From the NCBI RefSeq assembly GCF_051488685.1, contig NZ_JBPSEH010000001.1, positions 1-64,000 of the forward strand: a DNA stretch of 64,000 nt, in the 5' to 3' direction. Each line of letters begins with the position of its first letter. Positions within the stretch are counted from its first letter, which is position 1. Below are positions 15,660 to 22,773 of the stretch, one piece after another. The notes beneath the pieces are model-generated. The model worked only from the letters and a program-made list of their open reading frames with translations, was not told where the DNA came from and made no database searches. A program made the translations under genes and the position numbers. Source of the DNA: Melioribacter sp051488685. Its GTDB lineage: Bacteria; Bacteroidota; Ignavibacteria; Ignavibacteriales; Melioribacteraceae.

Positions 15660-16403
15660 TCAGGAATAATAAACTTCGCAGCCACCGAAAACAACCGAGC
15701 CTTTCAGAATTAATAATCCTTCCTGCATTTCTTCTGAATCAGGAATAAAGTAACGTTTATCGTCAAATCCACCGAAGATTGAGGTTAGATTTGAGATCAC
15801 CTTCCAGTTTTTTGGTACAAAGAGTGTACATCCTCCCATAACACAACTGATATTGAGTACAATCTCTCCCTCTGCGAGTCTGGAATTGTCGAAGTTAAGT
15901 TGAGCGCTTCCAAGTATGACATTAATTTTTCCACCGCTGAAATTATTCGATTGTATTAATTTAGTGGAGCTTGTCAGAACGCATTCTTCGTTTATATAAT
16001 CCGCATTCTCAGTATAATCAAAACCTTTAGAACTCTCTTCCGTATGTGCTGCTTCGAAATGATGATGTTTATTAGAATGCCCATTTCTTTTGAGAATAAT
16101 AAGAAGTCCAATAATAATTATTATAATCGGCCAGAAATCACGAAACCTGAGAACAAAGAAAGGATGCAGGATTTTGCTTGCAATTCCAAAAATACCAATA
16201 ACAAGAAAGACTATGCCTGCTACGCTGTTTTTTGATTTCGAATGGATGACAATGCCGATAATTAATGAAACTGTATGCCATGAAAAAATAATGTGTCGGA
16301 AAGAAAAGTCGAGCATAAAGATGTTATCAACTAAAAGCAAAGCTCCTGCGATAATTAGAATAATACCGAGCCAGTTTGTTTTTGATATTTTTGAATTGTC
16401 CAT
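15660..16403 (-). CDS. LiaF-like membrane protein (DUF5668 + LiaF C-terminal)
   Basis: A 247-residue protein. Four short membrane helices lie within residues 12-105, each ending in patterns such as WLGIILIIAGALLLVDN, followed by a beta-helical LiaF-like C-terminal domain (about 150-247) with recurrent GGxxxxxG turns: SSNFSGGKINVILGSAQLNF, CVMGGCTLFVPKNW, IFGGFDD, VVFGGCEVYY. LiaF-type proteins modulate envelope-stress two-component systems in Gram-positives. Paralogous to the next gene upstream, 9 bp apart, and co-oriented with the LytS/LytTR pair. Confidence 0.82.
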   Translation of the reverse strand: MDNSKISKTNWLGIILIIAGALLLVDNIFMLDFSFRHIIFSWHTVSLIIGIVIHSKSKNSVAGIVFLVIGIFGIASKILHPFFVLRFRDFWPIIIIIIGLLIILKRNGHSNKHHHFEAAHTEESSKGFDYTENADYINEECVLTSSTKLIQSNNFSGGKINVILGSAQLNFDNSRLAEGEIVLNISCVMGGCTLFVPKNWKVISNLTSIFGGFDDKRYFIPDSEEMQEGLLILKGSVVFGGCEVYYS

Positions 16404-16412
16404 TTCGACTCC

Positions 16413-17108
16413 TTAGTTTTTAATTTCGCCGCCGCCGAAAATTATAATTCCTTTGATATAAAGAATTTTGTCCTCGTCAATATTTGAATCTGATACATTC
16501 CTTCTTGAATCAGAAAAGCCGCCAAAAATCGGTAGTACGTCGATCACAATCTTCCAGTCTGATGGTACAATCAACGTTGTACCTCCGAAGATGATTGTAA
16601 TTTCGAGAGTGCTATCGCCTTCGGCAAGATTGCAATTGGAGAGATTAATTTCCGAGCCTCCAAAAATTGATACGATATTTCCGCCTTTGAAATTATTTAT
16701 ATAATAATTCTTGTTGCTACCGCCGAAGACTGAGACTTCTTCGATCATTCCATCTTCCGTCGATGCTTTCCTTTCGCCGATTTTAGTTTTATGATGGAAA
16801 TATCTCCCGCCGAAACGATGGATTGAATTCCCCCTTTGACGAAAAAGTAGATAGACACCGAGAAGGATAAGTAAGATTGGCCAGAGTTCTGGTGCTATTT
16901 TGAACAATCCGATGGCTATAAAAATAAGTCCTGCTGTTTTATTGTGCGTCAACAAAAAAAGAAGGAGTCCGAACAGGATAAACAAATATTCCCACGAATA
17001 AATGAACTCGGGAAGAATCAGGACTCCGTAATTGTCGAGCAATAACAATGTTCCCAGCACTATTAGGATAAGTCCCATTAGAATTCTTGTAGTCATATGA
17101 CTTTGCAT
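16413..17108 (-). CDS. LiaF-like membrane protein, paralogue 2
   Basis: A 231-residue paralogue of the protein at 15660-16403 and first gene of this four-gene unit. N-terminal helices (ILMGLILIVLGTLLLLDNYG; YLFILFGLLLF; ILLILLGVYLLF) precede the C-terminal beta-helix with VSVFGGSNKNYYI, GGNIVSIFGGSEINL, IIFGGTTLIVPSDW and IIIFGGGEI. The repeated FGG turns are the hallmark of the LiaF C-terminal domain. It probably senses or buffers envelope state for the adjacent kinase; direct interaction is inferred from context. Confidence 0.82.
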   Translation of the reverse strand: MQSHMTTRILMGLILIVLGTLLLLDNYGVLILPEFIYSWEYLFILFGLLLFLLTHNKTAGLIFIAIGLFKIAPELWPILLILLGVYLLFRQRGNSIHRFGGRYFHHKTKIGERKASTEDGMIEEVSVFGGSNKNYYINNFKGGNIVSIFGGSEINLSNCNLAEGDSTLEITIIFGGTTLIVPSDWKIVIDVLPIFGGFSDSRRNVSDSNIDEDKILYIKGIIIFGGGEIKN

Positions 17109-17233
17109 TAATTACTCCATTTATAAATTCCATTCGCAAGTTAATAAATCGAAATTGTTCTGAAACTATAATTCGGCAAAATGCAGATTTTTATCGGTAA
17201 AGTCGGACTATGCAATTTCAATTGTCGAATAGA

Positions 17234-17710
17234 TTAAATGTTTTCGTAAAACTCTCTGATGATCAATGGATTTTCAATATTGAATTTATCGATTACAGCG
17301 TCGAGTAAATTTTCTCGAACGGCAAGAATCAATTGATACGAAGCAGAACTATTGAGCGCAAACTTCAAAGCGGAAGCGAGTCCTGAGTCTTGAAGTTCGA
17401 GTCTACCGATCTCGTCGAATACGATGGCTTCGAAATTTTGTTTAACTGCTTCGATCAGTCGCTCGTTAGCCCAGTTGAAAGCTTTCAGACTGAAACGATA
17501 TTTTCCGACGTTTACGGCATCTTCGCTTTCAGTAGTTTCTAATGAGAACAACGTTTTGCTTTTAATGTGAAAAAGGAAACGCTTACCATCAATAACCGGC
17601 TGGAGAATGCCATCGATATTGGATTGCGTGGTTGTCCATTTAAAAAGAGCCGTAGTTTTGCCTGAGTTAATAGGGCCTGAAATAATTTTTATACTGTACA
17701 TTTTCTTCAT
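17234..17710 (-). CDS. THEP1-like nucleoside-triphosphatase
   Basis: A 158-residue P-loop NTPase. Walker A is GPINSGKTTALFKW near residues 11-24, and Walker B with the following Glu is AIVFDEIGRLEL. The overall pattern (KRFLFHIKSK near the middle, GKYRFSLKAFNWANE, then an LILAVRENL strand) fits the THEP1 family, whose cellular role is unsettled. It starts inside the 3' end of the membrane-protein gene upstream (44-bp overlap in a different frame); an alternative start at Met4 still overlaps. Likely co-translated with that gene. Confidence 0.75.
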   Translation of the reverse strand: MKKMYSIKIISGPINSGKTTALFKWTTTQSNIDGILQPVIDGKRFLFHIKSKTLFSLETTESEDAVNVGKYRFSLKAFNWANERLIEAVKQNFEAIVFDEIGRLELQDSGLASALKFALNSSASYQLILAVRENLLDAVIDKFNIENPLIIREFYENI

Positions 17711-18770
17711 TCATCGTAAGAAGCAAGAAAAAAGAGAGGGAAAAGAAAAATATGAGCCGTTGTATTCCGAGGTATCTTCTGGAGACCGACCAGCTGTTAT
17801 TGATAATGGCGCGGAAACTCGGAAAGAGATCGGTTATTTCGTTTATTTCGGAGGCATGTTCAAATTTTTCCTTTTCGATAAATCTTTTGAATTTTCCGAT
17901 TACAATTGGAGAGATTATGCTGAACCAGATAAACGAAATTGTAAAGGAGCGGAGCAACATAAACACAACACCCCAGAAACGATTATAATTATTCAGATAA
18001 TACGAGAATACCAGCAGAAACAAACAAAATATGATAAATAAAATTCCCGACGGGCGCTGCCACCATCTTTTAATCTTTTTACCTTTTTTTTCTTTATTAA
18101 TAAAATAGTCCGAGGTAATCAGATGAAAAACATAATAAGATTTATAATAATCGTAGGCACTCCTTACCCACCTGGGTATATTAGAAGCCTTTAATCCTAC
18201 TATTATTCCAGCAAACAAATGCACTCCAACATAGAACGTAATAATCATCATACTGAAGCTGAAGCCAGAACTTGTATCGAACTTATAGAACTGTAGAACG
18301 ATATAATCTGCAAATTCGTTGAGCGATTCCCATAATGTAAAACCGAACAATAGAGTTAGAACAAAAACCTTCTGAAATGCCGAATAGAACAAAGATAGTA
18401 CACCCAATAAAAAAGTTGCTAATTTGTGCGATTTGATATAAGAATATAGATAAAATCCAAGGAAAGCCTGAACTGTTATTGCAAAGTAAGAATTCAAGGG
18501 GCTGTAAGGACTGACAACAGCTTTAACTAAAGCAGCTAAGAGTGCTGATTTCAAAATGATTTTTTTGTCTTCGGAATAATAAGCCAGAAGTGAAATATAT
18601 ATGACAGTGGCGACGCTAAGGAAAAGGCCGGTGAAAGGAATTTTAAGGATGTGTAGAATACCACCAAACGCAGCCTCGCTGAAAGCCCAGAGAGCAGTTA
18701 TTCTTTTTAAATCAATTTTGACTTCGTCTGGCTTGACTGAATCAAATAATTCTTCGGTGATAAATCTCAA
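17667..18770 (-). CDS. Polytopic membrane protein, unknown
   Basis: A 367-residue protein with roughly eight to ten hydrophobic segments (for example FTGLFLSVATVIYISLLAY; FAITVQAFLGFYLY; ILFIIFCLFLLVFSYYL) and one basic cytoplasmic stretch KEKKGKKIKRWW near 230. The first third is vaguely reminiscent of ECF-transporter substrate components, but I would not assign it. It starts with TTG directly after the stop of the AhpD-like gene and overlaps the THEP1 gene, so the three form one unit. The membrane protein plus soluble P-loop NTPase pairing suggests a joint function. Confidence 0.65.
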   Translation of the reverse strand: MRFITEELFDSVKPDEVKIDLKRITALWAFSEAAFGGILHILKIPFTGLFLSVATVIYISLLAYYSEDKKIILKSALLAALVKAVVSPYSPLNSYFAITVQAFLGFYLYSYIKSHKLATFLLGVLSLFYSAFQKVFVLTLLFGFTLWESLNEFADYIVLQFYKFDTSSGFSFSMMIITFYVGVHLFAGIIVGLKASNIPRWVRSAYDYYKSYYVFHLITSDYFINKEKKGKKIKRWWQRPSGILFIIFCLFLLVFSYYLNNYNRFWGVVFMLLRSFTISFIWFSIISPIVIGKFKRFIEKEKFEHASEINEITDLFPSFRAIINNSWSVSRRYLGIQRLIFFFSLSFFLLLTMNEENVQYKNYFRPY

Positions 18771-19097
18771 TTATTTCTTTCCTTTCTTTTTGTCGAGAAT
18801 ATCGTCGATCCAGCTCATTACTGCCATCGAAGCCGGGAAACCGATGGTTGGGATTGCCAGAAGCGCCACATGTCTGATTTCCTCATTTTTAATCTTTGCT
18901 TTGACTGCTTTTCTGACCTGAGCATGGACTGCGCCTTCCATCATCGCACCTGCCGAAAGAGCCAGCTTAATTAGTATTCTCGTCTTTTCATCGAGCGGAC
19001 CAGCCTCGTGGACAGCACCTCCCAGCTTTTCGTAAGCCACTGCTACTTGGGGATATTCTTTTAAAAAACGCTCAAATCTCTTGGGTAGTTTTGCCAT
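18771..19097 (-). CDS. Carboxymuconolactone decarboxylase/AhpD-fold protein
   Basis: A 108-residue all-helical CMD-domain protein: GPLDEKTRILIKLALSAGA, then GAVHAQVRKAVKAKIKNEEI and HVALLAIPTIGFPA. The peroxidase-type CxxC redox pair of AhpD is absent (GAMMEGAVHAQ at that position), so a peroxidase role is unlikely. I chose the ATG at 19097 (MAKLPKRFERF), which has an upstream AGGG, over a TTG eight codons earlier. First gene of the unit with the membrane protein and THEP1. Confidence 0.8.
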   Translation of the reverse strand: MAKLPKRFERFLKEYPQVAVAYEKLGGAVHEAGPLDEKTRILIKLALSAGAMMEGAVHAQVRKAVKAKIKNEEIRHVALLAIPTIGFPASMAVMSWIDDILDKKKGKK

Positions 19098-19124
19098 TTT
19101 TTGCCCTGATTGATTCTTCAATTA

Positions 19125-19143
19125 ATTAGTTCAGAGAACTAAT
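19125..19143. promoter_or_regulatory. Perfect palindrome in divergent promoter region
   Basis: ATTAGTTC-AGA-GAACTAAT, with 8-bp arms and a 3-bp centre, lies between the divergent AhpD-like gene and galE. About 25 bases further on, TAATTTTG (19169-19176) fits the Bacteroidota -7 consensus TAnnTTTG for galE. Position and symmetry suggest a repressor operator. No regulator gene adjoins it. Confidence 0.4.
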
Positions 19144-19221
19144 CATAATTATTATAGAGTTGAAAATATAATTTTGTATTTTTACAAACAACAAAAAAAA
19201 TTTTTTCAGGGTACATCAAAA

Positions 19222-20199
19222 GTGAAAATATTAGTTACAGGCGGAGCCGGATATATCGGTTCTCATTTCGTAAAATACCTCGTAAACAACAATTATTCAC
19301 CTGTGGTGCTCGACAGTCTCGTAAGAGGTCACCGTGAAGCTGTCGATAAATCAATTCCTTTTGAAAATGTCGACCTGCTCGATTACGTTGAGTTAGAAAA
19401 AGTAATTAACAAATATAAACCCGAAGCGATCGTTCACTTTGCTGCTTTTGCATACGTGGGTGAATCGGTAGAAAATCCGGAACTTTACTATACAAATAAC
19501 GTTGTTGGAAGTTTTAATTTGATTAAAGCAGCTGTTAAACACAATCTGAAAAAGTTTGTCTTTTCTTCCACGTGTTCGATCTACGGCAATCCAAATAAAG
19601 TTCCAATTTCGGAGTCTGAACCGGCAAAACCGATTAATCCTTACGCAAACACCAAACTTGTAATTGAGATGATGCTGAAGGACTTTGAATTAAGATACGG
19701 TTTGAAGCACGTTTGTTTAAGATATTTCAATGCTGCAGGCGCCGACCCCGAAGGAGAGATAGGCGAGAGCCATTCGCCTGAGACTCATTTAATTCCAATA
19801 GTTCTCGAAGCCGCTCTGGGCAAACGCGATAAAGTTTTTGTTTTCGGAAACGACTACGATACACACGACGGCACATGCATCAGGGATTATATTCATGTGA
19901 TGGATCTGGCAGATGCTCATTTAAAAGCGCTTCTTTATCTGGAAAAAGAAAACACTTCGTCGGAAATTATTAATCTTGGTACAGGCGTTGGAAATTCTGT
20001 TCTTGAAATAATTAATAAAGCCGAAGAAGTTACAGGCAAAAAAATAAATTACGAAATTACAGGACGACGTCCGGGCGATCCTGCAGTTCTCGTTGCCGAC
20101 AATAAAAAGGCACGACAACTTCTGAACTGGAAACCAGAAACAAATATTGATGAAATCCTTTCGACAGCATGGAAATGGCATTCTAATCCAAAATACTGA
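19222..20199 (+). CDS. galE: UDP-glucose 4-epimerase
   Basis: An extended short-chain dehydrogenase interconverting UDP-glucose and UDP-galactose. Rossmann motif VTGGAGYIGSH at the very N-terminus, active-site Ser in FSSTCSIYG, and YxxxK as NPYANTKLVIE; also RYFNAAGADP and GTCIRDYIHVMDLADAH, typical of GalE. I chose GTG 19222 (VKILVTGG), which gives the usual family start; an upstream TTG would add 16 odd residues. First of three sugar-nucleotide genes with rfbC (2 bp downstream) and ugd. Confidence 0.94.
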   Translation: MKILVTGGAGYIGSHFVKYLVNNNYSPVVLDSLVRGHREAVDKSIPFENVDLLDYVELEKVINKYKPEAIVHFAAFAYVGESVENPELYYTNNVVGSFNLIKAAVKHNLKKFVFSSTCSIYGNPNKVPISESEPAKPINPYANTKLVIEMMLKDFELRYGLKHVCLRYFNAAGADPEGEIGESHSPETHLIPIVLEAALGKRDKVFVFGNDYDTHDGTCIRDYIHVMDLADAHLKALLYLEKENTSSEIINLGTGVGNSVLEIINKAEEVTGKKINYEITGRRPGDPAVLVADNKKARQLLNWKPETNIDEILSTAWKWHSNPKY

Positions 20200-20201
20200 T
20201 T

Positions 20202-20765
20202 ATGATTTTCGAAAAAGTACATATCGATGGACTACTGATCATCAAACCAGATATTTATGAAGACGAGCGCGGTTTCTTTTTTGAATTGTTCAACAAATTC
20301 AAATACGAAGACGGCGGAATTAAATTTGAATTCGTTCAAGATAACGTTTCAAAATCTGTAAAGAATACAATTCGTGGACTTCATTATCAAGTCGGCAAAT
20401 TTGCTCAGGGGAAACTCTGCACGGTCTTAAAAGGCAAAGTTCTCGACGTGGCAGTCGACATTCGATATGGTTCGCCAACTTACGGCAAATGTTTTTCTTA
20501 CGTGCTTGACGACATTAAAAAAGAGCAACTCTGGATTCCGCCAGGATTTGCACATGGTTTTTCAGTCCTATCGGACGAAGCATTTTTCATGTACAAATGC
20601 ACGGCGCGATACAGCAAAGAACACGAACGAGCTATTTTGTATAACGATCCGCATTTAAATATCGACTGGCACATTGAAAATCCAATTGTTTCGGAGAAAG
20701 ATTTGAAAGCAAAAAAATTTAACGAAATAGAACACGATTTCTTATTTAAGCAGGAGGACATTTAA
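20202..20765 (+). CDS. rfbC: dTDP-4-dehydrorhamnose 3,5-epimerase
   Basis: A 187-residue cupin-fold epimerase of dTDP-L-rhamnose synthesis. Conserved features: DERGFFFELFN, FVQDNVSKS, the catalytic His in IRGLHYQ, KGKVLDVAVDIR, and the WIPPGFAHGF segment with a second His. Full length. It lies between galE and ugd, overlapping the latter by one base (TAATG). The rhamnose reductase rfbD lies separately at 29713; rfbA and rfbB are not in the window. Confidence 0.94.
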   Translation: MIFEKVHIDGLLIIKPDIYEDERGFFFELFNKFKYEDGGIKFEFVQDNVSKSVKNTIRGLHYQVGKFAQGKLCTVLKGKVLDVAVDIRYGSPTYGKCFSYVLDDIKKEQLWIPPGFAHGFSVLSDEAFFMYKCTARYSKEHERAILYNDPHLNIDWHIENPIVSEKDLKAKKFNEIEHDFLFKQEDI

Positions 20766-22093
20766 TGAAATTAGCTGTTATTGGAACCGGTTATGTGGGA
20801 CTGGTCAGTGGAACTTGTTTTGCCGAAATGGGCAATACGGTTATCTGCGTGGACAACGACCAGAAAAAACTGGAGAAATTAAACCGTCGGATTGTACCGA
20901 TATATGAACCCGGCCTCGAAATTTTATTCCAGAGAAATATTGACAAAAATAGACTTACTTTTACATCCGACCTGCGTCGCGCGGTTGAAGAGTCTGAAAT
21001 AATTTTTTTATGCCTGCCAACTCCACAAGGTGAAGATGGATCGGCAGATTTGAAATATGTGTTTGGAGTTGCTGAAGAAATTGGCAAAATATTACAGAAT
21101 TCTCAAAAGAATGATTTTAAGATTATAGTCAATAAGAGCACTGTTCCTGTTGGCACTTCAGCAGCTGTCAAAAAGATACTTGAAAAGTACAACATTGAAA
21201 ATTTTGAAGTGGTTTCGAATCCTGAATTTTTGAGGGAAGGATTTGCAGTGGATGATTTTATGAAGCCCGACCGGATAGTAATAGGTGCAAGGAATCCGAA
21301 AGCTTTTGAAAAAATGAGAGCTTTATACGAGCCCTTTGTGCGACAGGGTAACCCGATTTTTGAAATGGATCCAGAAAGTGCAGAGGTAACTAAATACGCT
21401 TCGAATTCTTATCTGGCAATGAGAATTACATTTATGAACGAACTGGCAAATTTCTGCGAAAAAGCCGGTGCTAATGTGGAAATGGTTCGCAAAGCAATGG
21501 GATCCGATACACGTATTGGCAAACGCTTTCTTTTTCCTGGAATTGGTTACGGCGGATCCTGCTTTCCAAAAGATGTAAATGCATTAATTAAAACTTCCGA
21601 AGAATTTGGCTCGCCGATGAAAATTCTGAAAGTTGTCGACGAAGTAAATAAAAACCAGAAAGAAATTCTCGTAAAAAAAGTTAAAGAGCATTTCAACGGT
21701 ATCTTAGATGGCAAAACTTTTGCCGTCTGGGGTCTCTCCTTCAAACCCAATACCGACGATATGCGGGAAGCACCCTCAATTGTAATTATCAATCAATTAC
21801 TCGCTGCAAATGCAAAAGTGGTTGCATACGACCCGGCGGCAATGGAAAACGCGCGTTTCTATCTGGGCGATAAACCTCAATATGCTCAAGACCAATATTC
21901 GGCTCTCAAAGACGCCGATGCACTGCTGATCCTTACAGAATGGAATGAATTCAGAAATCCAGATTTCGAGCAAATGAAAAAGCTGCTGAAAAACAGATTG
22001 ATTTTCGACGGCAGAAACATTTTCGACCCAGCAAAAATGAAAGAACTTGGTTTTGTATACTACAGCATCGGACGCAAACCCGTAATCAATTAA
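20765..22093 (+). CDS. ugd: UDP-glucose 6-dehydrogenase
   Basis: A 442-residue NAD-dependent dehydrogenase making UDP-glucuronate. N-terminal Rossmann GTGYVGLVSGTCFAEMG, NKSTVPVGT, the NPEFLREGFAVDDFMKPDR block, the substrate loop KYASNSYLAMRITFMNE, and catalytic Cys in FPGIGYGGSCFPKD; the C-terminal domain has WGLSFKPNTDDMREAPS. Good ribosome-binding site AGGAGG ahead of the ATG. It supplies acidic sugar for surface polysaccharide together with galE and rfbC. A hairpin terminator follows. Confidence 0.95.
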   Translation: MKLAVIGTGYVGLVSGTCFAEMGNTVICVDNDQKKLEKLNRRIVPIYEPGLEILFQRNIDKNRLTFTSDLRRAVEESEIIFLCLPTPQGEDGSADLKYVFGVAEEIGKILQNSQKNDFKIIVNKSTVPVGTSAAVKKILEKYNIENFEVVSNPEFLREGFAVDDFMKPDRIVIGARNPKAFEKMRALYEPFVRQGNPIFEMDPESAEVTKYASNSYLAMRITFMNELANFCEKAGANVEMVRKAMGSDTRIGKRFLFPGIGYGGSCFPKDVNALIKTSEEFGSPMKILKVVDEVNKNQKEILVKKVKEHFNGILDGKTFAVWGLSFKPNTDDMREAPSIVIINQLLAANAKVVAYDPAAMENARFYLGDKPQYAQDQYSALKDADALLILTEWNEFRNPDFEQMKKLLKNRLIFDGRNIFDPAKMKELGFVYYSIGRKPVIN

Positions 22094-22108
22094 ATTTCTC
22101 TTTCCCTC

Positions 22109-22140
22109 AATGCCTGCCTCGTTTATGGCAGGCATTTCAT
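22109..22140 (+). terminator. Rho-independent-type terminator after ugd
   Basis: AATGCCTGCC (22109-22118), an 8-base loop, GGCAGGCATT (22127-22136), then TCATTTTA. The 10-bp perfect stem ends the galE-rfbC-ugd transcript; the U tract is weak. Confidence 0.75.
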
Positions 22141-22272
22141 TTTATGTACCATATTGATAAAACACCACTAAATGGGACACCGCATCTTTAAATTACTTCA
22201 TTTTTTTGATGAATAACCCTAAAATTAAGGCACTATTTATGCGATAATAAAGGAAAGAAATTTTAAAATTTT

Positions 22273-22428
22273 ATGGAACTAGACGAAATCATTTTTCATA
22301 TTCTCACAATCTCATTCGCAACTGCAATAATTATAATTCTTTTTTCTTATTTAATTACAAAAATAAGAAAGAAAAATCAGCCGCCTGTTATAAGAACCAG
22401 TCAGGTTCCCCCGGTTATCAATCCCTGA
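22273..22428 (+). CDS. Possible 51-residue single-span membrane protein
   Basis: ATG at 22273 opens a 51-codon frame: MELDEIIFHIL, then one hydrophobic helix (FATAIIIILFSYLI), a basic TKIRKK, and a proline-rich tail ending VPPVINP. The charge order gives an N-out, basic-inside topology. AGGAAAG lies upstream but a little far from the start. It is a plausible small membrane protein, unassigned. Confidence 0.4.
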   Translation: MELDEIIFHILTISFATAIIIILFSYLITKIRKKNQPPVIRTSQVPPVINP

Positions 22429-22440
22429 ACACATATAATT

Positions 22441-22554
22441 TTGCCGCGTAATATAAAAGTAGTTAAGCAATACGACTTTAAGAAAGAGATGGAAAAGAGG
22501 CACGTCAAAGCGCACCGATATAAAATTATTAACGAGGAAATTCATAAAAGATAA
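22441..22554 (+). CDS. Possible 37-residue basic peptide
   Basis: A TTG-started frame of 37 codons begins 12 bp after the previous small gene. It encodes a strongly basic, helix-prone peptide (NIKVVKQYDFKKEMEKR, then HRYKIINEEIHKR). The amino-acid composition looks protein-like, but there is no clear ribosome-binding site. Could also be chance. Confidence 0.25.
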   Translation: MPRNIKVVKQYDFKKEMEKRHVKAHRYKIINEEIHKR

Positions 22555-22697
22555 TAGTGAACTGAATTCTTGAAAGTATAGCGGATAAGAATATATAGTC
22601 TATTACGAGTGTAATAAAAATTGTGACCTGTAATAGACACGTTACGTTAGCAATTAAATTTATTCGAAGAAAAAAGAAATCCTTTCATCAGATAAGA

Positions 22698-22766
22698 GTC
22701 GGGACTATCTTAATGCGTGCTTTAAGCGATCGGCACAAATTTCATTATACTTTTGATAGCCCCGAC
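22698..22766. ncRNA. Nested inverted repeats, possible structured RNA
   Basis: GTCGGGACTATC (22698-22709) and GATAGCCCCGAC (22755-22766) form a 12-bp stem with one A-C mismatch. Inside, GTGC...GCAC (22717-22736) can form a second hairpin. The 69-nt element sits just beyond the stop of the Rossmann-fold gene on the minus strand. It may be that gene's 3' structure, a small RNA or a bidirectional element. No known family recognised. Confidence 0.4.
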
Positions 22767-22773
22767 TGTCAAA

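Noticed and set aside
17667..17710. Frameshifted fusion of the membrane protein and THEP1
   Set aside because: Both frames are intact, with their own start or stop; a coupled overlap explains it better than a frameshift.
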